Source: CAYSWH01 sp964434775
GTDB taxonomy: Bacteria > Patescibacteriota > JACMRA01
Reading direction: 5' to 3'
DNA length: 64,000 bases
NCBI GenBank assembly: GCA_964434775.1
Contig: CAYSWH010000003.1
Location: 1-64,000, forward strand
A program made the translations under genes and the position numbers. This document shows, in pieces, positions 9,567 through 19,026 of the stretch; the stretch's first letter is position 1, and the number at the start of each line of letters is the position of its first letter. Below the pieces are notes generated by a model that searched no databases, was not told the origin of the DNA, and saw nothing but the letters and a program-made list of their open reading frames with translations.

Positions 9567-10123
9567 ATGTTTTTTAAAAAGGAAGTGGAGTTGGAAGATG
9601 TAGAGCTAATAAGGCTAACCCTTTCCAAGGATACTAACTACTATGAGCAGCTGGTTTTTCGTTATCAAGAAAAATTTTGCACTATTTGCTAAGACTTCTT
9701 AATTACAATCATCAAGATGCGGAGGATGTTACTTCGGAGACTTTTATGAAAGCTTATATAAATCTGGCAAGTTTTAATCAGCAAATGAAATTTTCCAGTT
9801 GGCTTTATCGAATTGCTCACAATGAAGCAGTCAATTTGATCAAGAAAAAATCCAAAAGTTTTTCAGTGGATTTGGATAATTTTCAGCATTTGCCCGAAGA
9901 AATTGATTTTGAAAAACCCCGAAAGGATGATCTGGAAAAAATCTTGGCTAACTTAAAGATTGATGATAAAAATATTTTAACTCTATTTTATTTGGAAGAA
10001 AAATCTCTAAGAGAAATCTCCGATATTTTGAAAATTACCGAAAACAATGTAGCCGTAAAATTAAAAAGAGCAAGAGACAAAGCCAAAAAAATTGCCAACC
10101 GAAATCACCCTACAAATATATGA
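9567..10123 (+). CDS. ECF-type RNA polymerase sigma factor, frameshifted near its start
   Basis: Region 2 is visible as HQDAEDVTSETFMKAY with WLYRIAHNEAVNLIKK. Region 4 follows as LFYLEEKSLREISDILKI with a helix-turn-helix ending NNVAVKLKRARDKAK. The first frame runs from ATG at 9567 (MFFKKEVELEDVELIRL) and stops at about 9690. The rest continues from TTG at 9677 in another frame. Adding one T to the TTTT at 9675-9678 gives a continuous protein of about 185 residues. The stop overlaps the next gene's start by 4 nt (ATGA), so the two are translationally coupled, as in sigma/anti-sigma pairs. Confidence 0.85.
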
Positions 10124-10836
10124 CTGAGAAAAACAAGGAATTAAGCAGCAAGATTTTAACTAAAATAAATACAGTCAAGCCCAGGCCTGGAAGTTATTTT
10201 CTTTTACTTGATTTATTGAGGTTTTTGATAATTGTAGTCTTATTTGTCTTAGTTACTGTCTTGGTAAGCTTTTTCATATGGGATTTACTTGCTTTGTTGG
10301 AGGTTGTCGATTTTGAATTTGGATCAATCTTTTCCCTTTTTTACAACAGTTTGGTGGAGATTTTGGCTCTCAGCTTAGTATTAACTCTGCCTATTTATTT
10401 TCTTTATCGGCAAACTGACTGGCCTTTGGTTAAAAACTATAAATACCTTTTTGCCGGAATATTAATTTTAATTTTCTTAGCCGGAATTGGTGTTTATGGA
10501 ATGGTGCAGACAAATGAGCCAACTCAAAAAATTTACCAAAACTTTCAAGACAGAAGCGAGGTTTTGCCTTTTAGAGATAAGAGAAGAGAAAGAATAATTG
10601 ATCAAGCTAGAGAAAAAGGTTTGCGTCCGGGAAAGGTCGTAGGTATAAAAAATGATGCTCCGGGTAGGGTAGAAGTAATAATAAGGAATCAGAGACGGGA
10701 AGAAACATTTTTAGTTCCGGAACCTCTAGTTAGTGGAATTAAGGACGGAGACAGAGTTGTGATAGTTTTGGACAGAGAAGGAAAAGTTAGAAAAGTGAGG
10801 AAATTAGCTCCAAACGAAAAACCGCTTTTTAGGTAA
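10120..10836 (+). CDS. Membrane protein, probable anti-sigma partner of the ECF factor
   Basis: 238 residues with three hydrophobic segments (about 28-52, 70-93, 108-127). A soluble C-terminal domain follows, containing GLRPGKVVGIKNDAPGRVEV and a FLVPEPLVSGIKDGDRVVIV strand pattern. The ATGA overlap with the sigma gene, the short cytoplasmic N-terminus and the extracytoplasmic domain are what is expected of a membrane anti-sigma factor. No zinc-binding HxxxCxxC motif is seen, so the role is inferred from position only. Confidence 0.65.
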   Translation: MTEKNKELSSKILTKINTVKPRPGSYFLLLDLLRFLIIVVLFVLVTVLVSFFIWDLLALLEVVDFEFGSIFSLFYNSLVEILALSLVLTLPIYFLYRQTDWPLVKNYKYLFAGILILIFLAGIGVYGMVQTNEPTQKIYQNFQDRSEVLPFRDKRRERIIDQAREKGLRPGKVVGIKNDAPGRVEVIIRNQRREETFLVPEPLVSGIKDGDRVVIVLDREGKVRKVRKLAPNEKPLFR

Positions 10837-10926
10837 GTATATTTTTAAGTTTCCTTTAAAGGTACAACTTTCTGAAGGGTTAGCCGGATATATTAATATA
10901 AACTTTTTAACTAAAAAACTCTTATA

Positions 10927-11154
10927 TATAGTCTATCCGAAGATAACCTATACACACTTGTCACGGCGAACTTGTTTCGGCACCTCTTCGAATAGATCCT
11001 GAAATAATAATTGTCATTCCGAACTTGTTTCGGAATCCCTTCGAATAGATCCTGAAATAAATTCAGGATGACTGTGTGGTAAATTCAGGATGACCACTTG
11101 GCAAGTGACGGAGAAAAATTTGGAAATGTTTAGGTTTGAGAGAGGATGGCTATA
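10927..11154 (+). repeat. Dispersed TATAG-ended repeat, copy A (forward)
   Basis: About 228 bp, from TATAGTCTATCCGAAGATAA to GGATGGCTATA. It contains the family core GGCGAACTTGTTTCGGCA and the palindromic CCTGAAATAAATTCAGG. It is longer than the other copies because an internal segment (AACTTGTTTCGGAAT with AGATCCTGAAATAA) is duplicated. It fills most of the 456-bp gap before the secreted repeat protein. No protein is encoded. Confidence 0.85.
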
Positions 11155-11292
11155 CCATAAAGAAAAAAGGATATTATTAGAAAAGTGTAATATTTTTAAT
11201 TTATAGTTGTAATACTATACGGAAGCAAGTTAAGGATCCAATTTGCTTTTGATTTTTAAAATATAATTTGTAACTATAAAATAATTTACGAT

Positions 11293-12029
11293 ATGACTAC
11301 AAAAAAAATTCTATTATCTACCGCTACTTTTAGTTTAATGTCAGCGGCTGTCGCCGGGGTATCTTTGCTCCTACTCTTAGTGCTAACGCTCAAGAGGCAA
11401 CTCAGGCATCAAATTCGGCTAATACCGACTCCGGCCAAGGTCGTTTTGGAAGGTTTACTGAAGAAGAAAGAGAACGATTTGAAAGCGTTAGAGAAGCGGT
11501 TAGGACTGCAGTAGAAGAAGCTAATTATGAAGCTTGGAAAACTGCCGTAACCGGACTTCCGGATGGCGGTGAAAAACTCTTAGAGGCTGTTGATAGTGAG
11601 GATGATTTCAATCAATTAGTTGAAGCTCACAACTTAGCAGAACAGGGAAACTATGAAGAAGCTAGGGAAATCAGAGAAAACCTTGGTTTGGATAAAGGTT
11701 TTGGCCCAAAAAAGGATAAGGGTGACAGGCTTTCCAGGGAACAAGTGGAAGCTGTAAGGCAAGCTATGGAGAGCGGAGATTATCAAGCTTGGGTATCAGC
11801 AGTCCAAAATACTCCAAACGGTGGTGAACGTATTCTTGGGGTGATTGACTCTGAAGAAGATTTTAATAGGCTAGCTGAAAGTCATCAGAAGATGCAAGAA
11901 GGTGATATTGAAGGTGCCAGAGAAATTAAAGAAGAGCTAGGTTTACCGGAAAAAAGAAAAGGTCCTGGGGATAAAAAGGGAGGTGAGCAGAGAGGTTCAC
12001 AGTATCAAGAAAAAGAAAATGAAGAATAA
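11293..12029 (+). CDS. Secreted protein with two tandem homologous domains, frameshifted in its signal peptide
   Basis: The N-terminus is a signal peptide (MTTKKILLSTATFSLMSAAV) ending in a probable SANA-QE cleavage site if one T is restored in the TTT at 11364-11366. As deposited, the first frame dies at 11514 while the mature protein reads on in the next frame to 12029. Two repeats of about 70 residues follow. The first has YEAWKTAV, GLPDGGEKLLEAVDSEDDF and YEEAREIRENLGL; the second has YQAWVSAV, TPNGGERILGVIDSEEDF and IEGAREIKEELGL. The tail is charged. It lies downstream of the ECF sigma pair and is followed by a strong terminator. Function is unknown. Confidence 0.75.
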
Positions 12030-12058
12030 TTACTCAGTTCAAGCAAAACAGATACTTT

Positions 12059-12090
12059 GGCCCGGGTTAATGCCCGGGTTTTTGTTTATT
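12059..12090 (+). terminator. Intrinsic terminator after the secreted repeat protein
   Basis: CCCGGG (12061-12066), loop TTAATG, CCCGGG (12073-12078), then TTTTTGTTTATTT. The six-GC-pair stem and U-rich tail make a strong rho-independent terminator 31 nt after the stop codon. Confidence 0.9.
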
Positions 12091-12226
12091 TGACCGAAAT
12101 GAATAAGTTACGGATAACTTAAGCACTAAATTAAATTTAGAAAGGAAGTTGAAAAAAATAATCTTAAGATCTTGGAATTTTTTGATGTAGCTAACCTTCA
12201 AAGAGTTTTAGCAAATTGGAAATAGT

Positions 12227-14416
12227 ATGAAATATCCGAATTTTGACCCTCAAAGAAACACTTACCACTCAAATAAAACTCCTCTCGTAGCTTTGATTGG
12301 TCTGCCGAATTCAGGTAAAAGTACTTTACTTAATCGTATTACCGGTACCAAGAAGGCGATTGTGGCTAAAGAAGCTCATACAACCAGGGATTTGAATTTC
12401 GGTGAGGATGTCTGGGATGATATGTACGTTCGATACGTGGATACCGGAGGGTTGGTGCCTTCTCCGGAGGATAAAGTCCAACGGCAAATCCAGATCAAGA
12501 GTTGGTCGGCTATCAGTGAAGCAGATTTATTGGTTTGGGTTATTGATCGGAAACAAGATCCGGAAACTATCAGCGAAGAAATTGTACAAAGAATTTGGAA
12601 ATTGAACAAGCCGTACATTATTGCTTTAAATAAGGTGGATGATCCTAAGCACGAAAAAGATATTTCCGAGTATGTGCGTTTGGGCGGTCAAGGATTTGTC
12701 AATGTAAGTGCTACTTCGTGTTACGGTTTGAATGAATTTTTGGATATGGTGGTCTTTGAGTTGGAAAAAAACGGATTTGAAAAGATTGATTACTCCAATA
12801 TTTCTTTATCCGAATCAAAAGAAAAAAAGAAAAAGAGCAAGGCCAAGGAAGTAAAAAAAAGCAAAACCGGAGATTTTTTTATAGTGAGGGATAGTACTGA
12901 AGAAGGTCCGGGACTCTACGAATCGATTAGTTCGGAAGAAGCTTTTGAGGAGAGTAGGGAAGTTATAAATCCGCTAAAAAACATAATTTTTGATTTGGAA
13001 GGGGTAGTTTTTGAAGACAGAGTCAAACAGATGGTCGAATTTTTGATCAATTCAGATAACTCTCTAACGGAAGCAAGGATATTAAAAATTTTTAAGAAAA
13101 ATAGAAAGCGAGGTTTAAGTGCTCGTAAGGATTTAGAGTTCTGGGAGAATGCTTTGGAAGAACTAAAATTGGATTATTCCGCTGAGGAGCTTATGGAAAA
13201 ATACTTGGGACTATCAAAGGCAAATCAGCAAGTGGAAGAGTTTATTAAACAGAGATCAGAAGAGGAATATAAGCTTTTTTATTTATCCAACGGCGGCAAA
13301 AAAGAGGCTCTTCCTAGAGCTAATCACTATATAATGGAATATTTTGAAGACGGGATTTATAGTTTTCAGGTAGGTGCAAATAAACCGGATCCCAAGATTT
13401 TCAGGGAACTTTTGGAGAGCTATGATCTAAATCCTGATGAAACATTATTTATCGATGATAAAGATAAAAATGCCGAAGCAGCTCGAAACTTAGGAATGTG
13501 GGGATTGGTTTACGAAGATGAAAAAACTAACATTCAAGAGGGTTTTGAGAGGGTTATTTACGGAGAAATTCAAAAAATTCCGGAAACACCCAAGATTTTG
13601 TTGCTTGGAAAGCCTAATGTCGGTAAAAGCTCCCTTTTTAATGCTCTTTGTAAAAAGGATCTGCAAATTGTAACTGATCTCCCGGGTACTACTTTGAGTG
13701 TGAATGACTACTTGCTGGAAAGAACTTACGAAGACAAATATTTCAACAAACACCAAAAAAAATACGTCTTGTTAGATACTGCCGGAATTAGAAAATCAGG
13801 CCAGAGAACATATGGCGTAGAAACTTTTGCCACTTATCGAACGATTCAAGCAGCTCACCAGGCTGACATTATTTGCTTTTTGGTGGATGCCTCTCAGCCG
13901 ATTACCCATCAGGATCAAGTGGTGGCCGGGATTTGCCGGGAGGCTAATAAAGGGTTGGTGATTGTAGCAAACAAGGCAGACTTGGTAGATGAAGAGCAAC
14001 GAAAAAGGTTCGTAAAAGATTTCCGTTTCCGTTTCCAATTTCTCAAAATTCACAAATTTATCTGGGTGTCCGCTACGGAAGATAAAGATTTTACCGAATT
14101 ATGGCAGGCAATTAACGAAGCAAAATCAGGACGAGAAAAAACGATTCCCAGAGAAGAGGTACGAAAACTCTTTAACTACCTAATGAAAAAGAAACCACCA
14201 AATAAATTACACAACAAAAAAAGGCCGGTTATCTACGATCTTATTTACGCCAAATCCGCCCCTCCCACTTTTGAACTGCTAGTCAAAGATAAAAGCACTA
14301 TCCATTGGTCCTATCAGAGATTTTTAGAAAACATTATTCGTAATCAATTTAATCTGCACGGCAGTGGAATGAAAATACTTTTGAAGGAGGTAGATAGAAA
14401 GAAAGTCGTAGGTTAA
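12227..14416 (+). CDS. der: Der/EngA GTPase with a HAD-like domain inserted between the two G domains
   Basis: Der is the tandem-GTPase factor for 50S ribosome assembly. G domain 1 (about 18-185) has GLPNSGKST at residue 25, DTGG, NKVD and SATS. G domain 2 (about 458-635) has GKPNVGKSS at 461, DLPGTT, DTAGI, NKAD and SAT, followed by the KH-like C-terminal domain. Normal Der is about 440-490 residues with a short acidic linker; this one is 729. The extra about 200 residues (about 250-455) read as a HAD fold: FDLEGVVF (D256, with E258 where Asp is usual), YLSNG, a KPDPKIF Lys, and FIDDKDKN (D410-D411). A Lys-rich linker (about 205-222) precedes it. The frame is open throughout, with no sign of an assembly join. 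Confidence 0.92.
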   Translation: MKYPNFDPQRNTYHSNKTPLVALIGLPNSGKSTLLNRITGTKKAIVAKEAHTTRDLNFGEDVWDDMYVRYVDTGGLVPSPEDKVQRQIQIKSWSAISEADLLVWVIDRKQDPETISEEIVQRIWKLNKPYIIALNKVDDPKHEKDISEYVRLGGQGFVNVSATSCYGLNEFLDMVVFELEKNGFEKIDYSNISLSESKEKKKKSKAKEVKKSKTGDFFIVRDSTEEGPGLYESISSEEAFEESREVINPLKNIIFDLEGVVFEDRVKQMVEFLINSDNSLTEARILKIFKKNRKRGLSARKDLEFWENALEELKLDYSAEELMEKYLGLSKANQQVEEFIKQRSEEEYKLFYLSNGGKKEALPRANHYIMEYFEDGIYSFQVGANKPDPKIFRELLESYDLNPDETLFIDDKDKNAEAARNLGMWGLVYEDEKTNIQEGFERVIYGEIQKIPETPKILLLGKPNVGKSSLFNALCKKDLQIVTDLPGTTLSVNDYLLERTYEDKYFNKHQKKYVLLDTAGIRKSGQRTYGVETFATYRTIQAAHQADIICFLVDASQPITHQDQVVAGICREANKGLVIVANKADLVDEEQRKRFVKDFRFRFQFLKIHKFIWVSATEDKDFTELWQAINEAKSGREKTIPREEVRKLFNYLMKKKPPNKLHNKKRPVIYDLIYAKSAPPTFELLVKDKSTIHWSYQRFLENIIRNQFNLHGSGMKILLKEVDRKKVVG

Positions 14417-14488
14417 ACCGAGATGCATTATTTTTCCTTATTTGAACCCTTCTTTTTCTTTCTGAAAGGGATAAACTTAATAGCAATC

Positions 14489-15061
14489 TCACTTCTTTTT
14501 GCCTCTACCTTTGAATTTATTATCGTGTCTAGGAAGTAGATTAAAAATCCTTTCGGCCAGCCAGCCAGGAAATCCGGGTGCTTTGATTATTAGCTTGAGT
14601 CCTTTGGCCCATTTCGGTACTTTACCTTTATTATCTGTAGCCATTCTGTCTAAAGCCCTTGAAGCTGAGTCCGTAAGATTTTTAGCAATTATTGTAGTAT
14701 AGGCGAGGTCATCTCCTATACCAAGCAAAGGAATTATATCTGGTAAAATATCGGCAGGAGAAAAAACCAAAAGAGCTAAAATCGCGGTCTTAAACCAGAC
14801 TTGTTCGTCAGACAGATGCTCATTTGGGGTAACTACTAAAAAATGTAAATACCGGGGGTCAAGATTTCTTATCATAGAAGCAAAGCTAAAAGAGCTTTCC
14901 GGTTTTGCCATTTCTTCTTCAGCTAATTTGCTGGGATCAACTTCAGGGGCTAGTGCGTCTATTTGAGGTAGCCCTAATTCATCCAATCTTTCTGCTGCAG
15001 GAGGTGTTTCGGGATCTTCTCTTTCATTTTGTCTGGTTGTTTTTTCCATGTTCATAAGCAA
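14489..15061 (-). CDS. DUF1232 (YkvA-like) protein, copy 1
   Basis: 190 residues. The central hydrophobic segment FSPADILPDIIPLLGIGDDL is the DUF1232 signature, preceded by WFKTAILALLV. The N-terminus is acidic and Pro/Glu-rich, and the tail is basic (KGRGKKK). DUF1232 proteins are small membrane-associated proteins of unknown function. The next gene upstream on the same strand (15071-15616) is a diverged paralog. Start ATG is at 15061; MNMEKTTRQ at 15055 is an alternative. Confidence 0.75.
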   Translation of the reverse strand: MLMNMEKTTRQNEREDPETPPAAERLDELGLPQIDALAPEVDPSKLAEEEMAKPESSFSFASMIRNLDPRYLHFLVVTPNEHLSDEQVWFKTAILALLVFSPADILPDIIPLLGIGDDLAYTTIIAKNLTDSASRALDRMATDNKGKVPKWAKGLKLIIKAPGFPGWLAERIFNLLPRHDNKFKGRGKKK

Positions 15062-15070
15062 AATAAGTTT

Positions 15071-15616
15071 TTAAGCGGCAAGAGCAGTATCACCTTGAAC
15101 AGACTCTCCTCGTTTTTTTACCGCTCCTTTTCCGACTGCCAGTCTTGTCAGCCAATCAGGCAATCCTGTATCTTCAGCTCCTTTTCTAACTATTATATGG
15201 GCCACAACTTTTCTTAGTTCGTTGGCAACCAAAACATCATCAGCAAGACCAAGTGGTCCTAAGACTATCTCCGGGGCTATAAGTCTACAGGGCTAATAAG
15301 TATATGCCGCCAAAATTACTGCTTTTGTATAAAGGGCTTCCGTAGATAATCTACGATTATTTAAAGGGTTTCTAGTTAACTCCCAAAGAACTCCGGGTGT
15401 CCTCTGAATGAATTCTTTAATTTGAGTGATAACTGTGTTGTCGAAGGAACCGCCCATCACTTGTGTTTCATCTCTAGTTAGAGAATCCGGAGTCACTGTA
15501 GAATTAAGAGCTTCGATTCCAGGATCAGGTATTTCTTTTAACAATCTTAGAGCCTCGGCCTGATGTAGTTCATTTTTTTCATGAGTGGAAGGAGGTGTTT
15601 CAGCTGTGTAAGTCAT
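15071..15616 (-). CDS. DUF1232-like protein, copy 2, with two compensating frameshifts
   Basis: The first frame encodes an N-terminus ending ALYTKAVILAAYTY and stops at 15293. Downstream, other frames supply SPVDL and then APEIVLGPLGLADDVLVANE, matching the DUF1232 core of the neighbouring gene, to a TAA at 15071. A one-base surplus near 15301 and a one-base loss near 15279 restore a protein of about 181 residues. Both proteins share the layout of an acidic N-terminus with a PPxTxE-like start, then helix, then DUF1232, so they look like a tandem duplication. The ten-base gap to copy 1 implies one transcript. Confidence 0.65.
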
Positions 15617-15620
15617 AATA

Positions 15621-16064
15621 TTAGTTTTTTAGGTCTTCTGTAAGCTTAAAATGTTCAAGAAAGTAACCGTAATTGAGGATAGCTCCCTCACAAAAGTCCA
15701 AGCTAAAGGTTTGATTAGCCTTCATTTCTTCGGTTATTAGAGTAATCAAAACAGAAGAGTCCTTGGTTTGCTTAATTTTTACGACAAATTCTGAAGAGTA
15801 ATTCTTTTTCTCATCCAGGCAGTATTTGAGGGTTAGCCAGAGAAATTTTTCGTACAATTTCCATTTAAAATCCAGAGCTTCATATTGATCACGATTGCTT
15901 GGATCCAATTCAATCAATCTATTGAGGATGAGTCTGCTAAACAAATTAATTAAGCCGTATTTGTGATCTTTTTCGATTTGACCGAGGAATTCCTGAAGGG
16001 CTACTTGGGCTTTTTCTATGTCCAGATTGGACGGGGTGGTTGAATTTGAAGTCACTTGGTTCAT
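15621..16064 (-). CDS. Hypothetical protein upstream of the DUF1232 pair
   Basis: 147 residues, helical, with no signal peptide or membrane segment. It contains alternating hydrophobic helices such as GLINLFSRLILNRLIEL and KWKLYEKFLWLTLKYCL. It is the first gene of the three-gene minus-strand group 16064-14489; only 4 nt separate it from the DUF1232 copy 2 start, so they are co-transcribed. No family is recognised. Confidence 0.6.
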   Translation of the reverse strand: MNQVTSNSTTPSNLDIEKAQVALQEFLGQIEKDHKYGLINLFSRLILNRLIELDPSNRDQYEALDFKWKLYEKFLWLTLKYCLDEKKNYSSEFVVKIKQTKDSSVLITLITEEMKANQTFSLDFCEGAILNYGYFLEHFKLTEDLKN

Positions 16065-16161
16065 AAAATTTTATTATTTCATTAAATATGAGTCAATATT
16101 GATTATGTCTTATTTTTCTTAAAAAATCAAATCAGTCAATCATCAGCCGGAAATTTGATAG

Positions 16162-16191
16162 TTGACAAATTTATTATTGAAGAAGCATAAT
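16162..16191 (+). promoter_or_regulatory. Sigma-70-type promoter for the MacB-type ABC operon
   Basis: TTGACA (16162-16167), 18-nt spacer, CATAAT (16186-16191), 50 nt before the ABC ATPase start. It matches the consensus -35 exactly and the -10 in five of six positions. Confidence 0.6.
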
Positions 16192-16240
16192 GCTTTAACT
16201 AGCTTAAATAATAAGCAAATAAAAATTAAATCTTAAATAT

Positions 16241-16930
16241 ATGACGGCAATTATCTCAGCTTCAGAAGTCAGCAGGATATTTGGAACCAAACAAAATCCG
16301 ATTACTGCCGTAGATGAGGTTAACCTGGAAATCGAAAAAGGTAGTTTCACAGTTGTTCTCGGAAAAAGCGGTAGCGGAAAATCCACTCTCCTTAATCTGC
16401 TCAGTGGTTTGGACAAGGCTACCCGAGGTCAATTGATCGTTGACGGAAACGACTTGGGAAAAAGTAGTAGTAGTGCTCTAGCCAAGTATCGTTCAGGGAT
16501 CGGTATAATCTTTCAATTTTACAACTTACTTCCCAATCTAAACGCTGTAGAAAATGTGATGATGGGAGCCTGGGCCGGCGGACAAGAAGTAAAAGAAGAA
16601 AAAGCTCTGGATATTATGAAAAAATTTGGAGTGGAGCATAGAGCAAAAGCCGATGTAAAGACTCTTTCGGGAGGGGAAAAGCAGAGAGTGGCTATTTGTA
16701 GGAGTTTAGTAGGCGATCCGGAAATTCTTTTTTGTGACGAACCTACCGGAGCTTTGGATACCGCCAACGAAAAACAAGTAATGCAAATTATTCAAGAAAT
16801 CCACCAAACCGGGGTAACAATTTTTATGGTTACTCATAGTCCCGATTTTGCCGATTATGCTGATAAAGTGGTATATATGACCGACGGAAAGATAGAAAAA
16901 GTAGAAGAAAAACAAAAACAAGTTGCTTAG
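16241..16930 (+). CDS. ABC transporter ATPase, MacB/LolD family
   Basis: 229 residues with a complete nucleotide-binding domain: Walker A GKSGSGKST, Q-loop near FQFYNLLP, signature LSGGEKQRV, Walker B ILFCDEPTGALD and switch His in VTHSPDF. The FYNLLPNLNAVENV stretch and short length are typical of the ATPases that pair with FtsX/MacB-fold permeases. The permease gene follows after 31 nt. The pair probably exports or extracts envelope substrates by a mechanotransmission mechanism; the substrate is unknown. Confidence 0.93.
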   Translation: MTAIISASEVSRIFGTKQNPITAVDEVNLEIEKGSFTVVLGKSGSGKSTLLNLLSGLDKATRGQLIVDGNDLGKSSSSALAKYRSGIGIIFQFYNLLPNLNAVENVMMGAWAGGQEVKEEKALDIMKKFGVEHRAKADVKTLSGGEKQRVAICRSLVGDPEILFCDEPTGALDTANEKQVMQIIQEIHQTGVTIFMVTHSPDFADYADKVVYMTDGKIEKVEEKQKQVA

Positions 16931-16961
16931 AAAAGCTTAGTTAATTGAAATAATATAAATT

Positions 16962-18500
16962 ATGAACTACAAATCTTATAAAATAATTTTAGGAAGACAG
17001 TTTAAAGAAAAATGGGGGAGAATTCTTTTAGCCTCCGGAGGAATCATGGTAGGCGTCTGGGCCATAACGCTTACTTCCAGTCTTTCTTTGGGTCTGTCAG
17101 ATACTATTGTTACGGCTATCAACAGTCAAAGCTTTGCCAAGCAAATCACCTTGACTAAGACCGAGGGTAACCAAACCAATTTATTTGACATTAGTGACGC
17201 TCCCCAATTTGTACCTATAGGTTTTGAGGAATTAAAAGAGGTAGAGGAATCCAATCCGAATATTCAGGCAGTAGGAATCAATAATATAATTGGCTTTTAT
17301 GTTCATACTGATCAGGCTAATGAAAATACATCCTGTGTAGATTGGTCCAGGCAATTGCAACCGAACCCTGCTCAGGAATCTCCAAATCAAGAACCTCAAG
17401 GAGTAAATATTGAAACTCAACCGGAGCCGGGGAATACTCCTCAACCTCAATCACCGGATGAGATAGAGGACAACGTTAACAAATTGCAAGAAGAGTGTAA
17501 TCAATCAACGGCCATGACAAACTCTTTTCCTCTTTTTTATGAATCCAATCGTACTAGATGGGTAGGGCCTGCGGAAAAGCCCGGCAGAGAAGAGATTGTG
17601 GTCTGTTATGAATGCGGTTCGGAAAATTTGGGCGAAAAATTGGGTTATGACAATCCCGAAGATCTAGTGGGTCAAGAAATTACAATTGAATTTTCCAGAG
17701 CCCCTGATCTGTTTCCCAAAGACAAGCCGATTGATGTGACAAATCTTGAAAGGCAGAATGCCGCGATTACGGAAAGCGAGCCGATCAAATTTACGGTAGC
17801 GGCGGTTGTAGATGATAGAGACACCGGAGTATTTGGTCTGCCGTCGTATTATTTTGATGAGTACTACTACAAAGAAGCCTTTAGTCTGGCTAATCCGGAT
17901 GTAAGCGTGGATGATTACGGATCGGCCGAAAATGATGTTTTTGTGGATAGTTATGATAATCTTAATTCGGTTATGGACCAATTAAGAGACGAAGGATACT
18001 TGGTTTTTTCCTTGGCTCAAACTATTATCAGCGGAGTAGAAACAGCCTTTTTGGGCTTGACCGTTATTTTGGGACTCTTTGGACTTATTGCTTTGGTAGC
18101 TTCACTGTTTGGAATAGTTAACGTAATGACAATTTCAGTCTTGGAAAGAAAAAAAGAAATAGGTATCCTCAAATCATTAGGAGCCAAGGACCAAGATATC
18201 TTTAATATATTCTTTATTGAGAGCACCTTGCTTGGAATTTTGGGGTGGTTGATGGGTACTCTTTTGGCCGGAGGTATGGGTCTTGGAATAGGACTCTTGA
18301 GTCAGTATTTGATAGAATCCAATGAGCAATGGAGAGATAATTTACAGGCCCTGAATATTGAGCAGTTTACACCTGCCTTTCCTTGGTGGATTTTGCTGGG
18401 AACCTTTGTTTTGGCGGTGTCCTTTACCGCTGTGTCCGGCTTGATTCCGGCAATTAGAGCCAGTAAGCAAAATCCGGTAGAAGTTCTGCGGAGTGAGTAA
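16962..18500 (+). CDS. ABC transporter permease, MacB/FtsX fold
   Basis: 512 residues. One N-terminal membrane helix (about 22-45) precedes a large extracytoplasmic domain (about 50-345), followed by three C-terminal helices. The cytoplasmic loop has MTISVLERKKEIGILKSLGA, the hallmark of FtsX/MacB permeases, and the end is GLIPAIRASKQNPVEVLRSE. The periplasmic-type domain contains a Pro/Glu-rich loop (about 130-170) and a CYECG Cys pair. It works with the ATPase encoded just upstream. Confidence 0.92.
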   Translation: MNYKSYKIILGRQFKEKWGRILLASGGIMVGVWAITLTSSLSLGLSDTIVTAINSQSFAKQITLTKTEGNQTNLFDISDAPQFVPIGFEELKEVEESNPNIQAVGINNIIGFYVHTDQANENTSCVDWSRQLQPNPAQESPNQEPQGVNIETQPEPGNTPQPQSPDEIEDNVNKLQEECNQSTAMTNSFPLFYESNRTRWVGPAEKPGREEIVVCYECGSENLGEKLGYDNPEDLVGQEITIEFSRAPDLFPKDKPIDVTNLERQNAAITESEPIKFTVAAVVDDRDTGVFGLPSYYFDEYYYKEAFSLANPDVSVDDYGSAENDVFVDSYDNLNSVMDQLRDEGYLVFSLAQTIISGVETAFLGLTVILGLFGLIALVASLFGIVNVMTISVLERKKEIGILKSLGAKDQDIFNIFFIESTLLGILGWLMGTLLAGGMGLGIGLLSQYLIESNEQWRDNLQALNIEQFTPAFPWWILLGTFVLAVSFTAVSGLIPAIRASKQNPVEVLRSE

Positions 18501-18625
18501 GGTACTTCCTTTTGTACATTAGATATCTCGGTAAATTAAATCAAGTTACTCAAAAAAATCCAAGACAGGGTTTAGAAAAGAGTAAAGTCTCGATTTAAGC
18601 AAAATAGGCAGAATGTTGAGGTCGT

Positions 18626-18807
18626 TATTGTCGATCCGAATATAACCTACAACACTTGTCATACTGTCACGGCGAACTTGTTTCGGCATCTCTATATGAT
18701 GAGGAGATCCTGGAGTAACAATGAAAAGACCCTGAAACGAGTTCAGGGTGACGGTCTCCCTCCGAGTGAAATTTGGAAATGTCTAGGTTTAATTTGGTTT
18801 GACTATA
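18626..18807 (+). repeat. Dispersed TATAG-ended repeat, copy B (forward, diverged)
   Basis: It has the family segments TCGATCCGAATATAACCTA, CACGGCGAACTTGTTTCGGC, a CCTGAAACGAGTTCAGGGTGAC variant, and AAATTTGGAAATGTCTAGGT, ending GACTATA. The left end has drifted (TTATTGTCGATCC). It lies just left of the GC-rich island, facing copy C on the other side. Confidence 0.8.
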
Positions 18808-19026
18808 CTTGCCAATCAAGGAAAATTAAATAAGAAAAGAGAAAAAGTTATTAAACCAACCTTCTTAAACATTAAAAATAATAAAATAGCCTAGACATTC
18901 AACACTAACGAACATCAAGGTACAAGCCTTAGGCTAAAAAAATCTTAAGCAAGGGCAGGGACGACGAGTAAGACGAATCTTGATGTCTCATCCCCACCAC
19001 TTGCCCGGTTCCGGTTAGCAGTCGTT

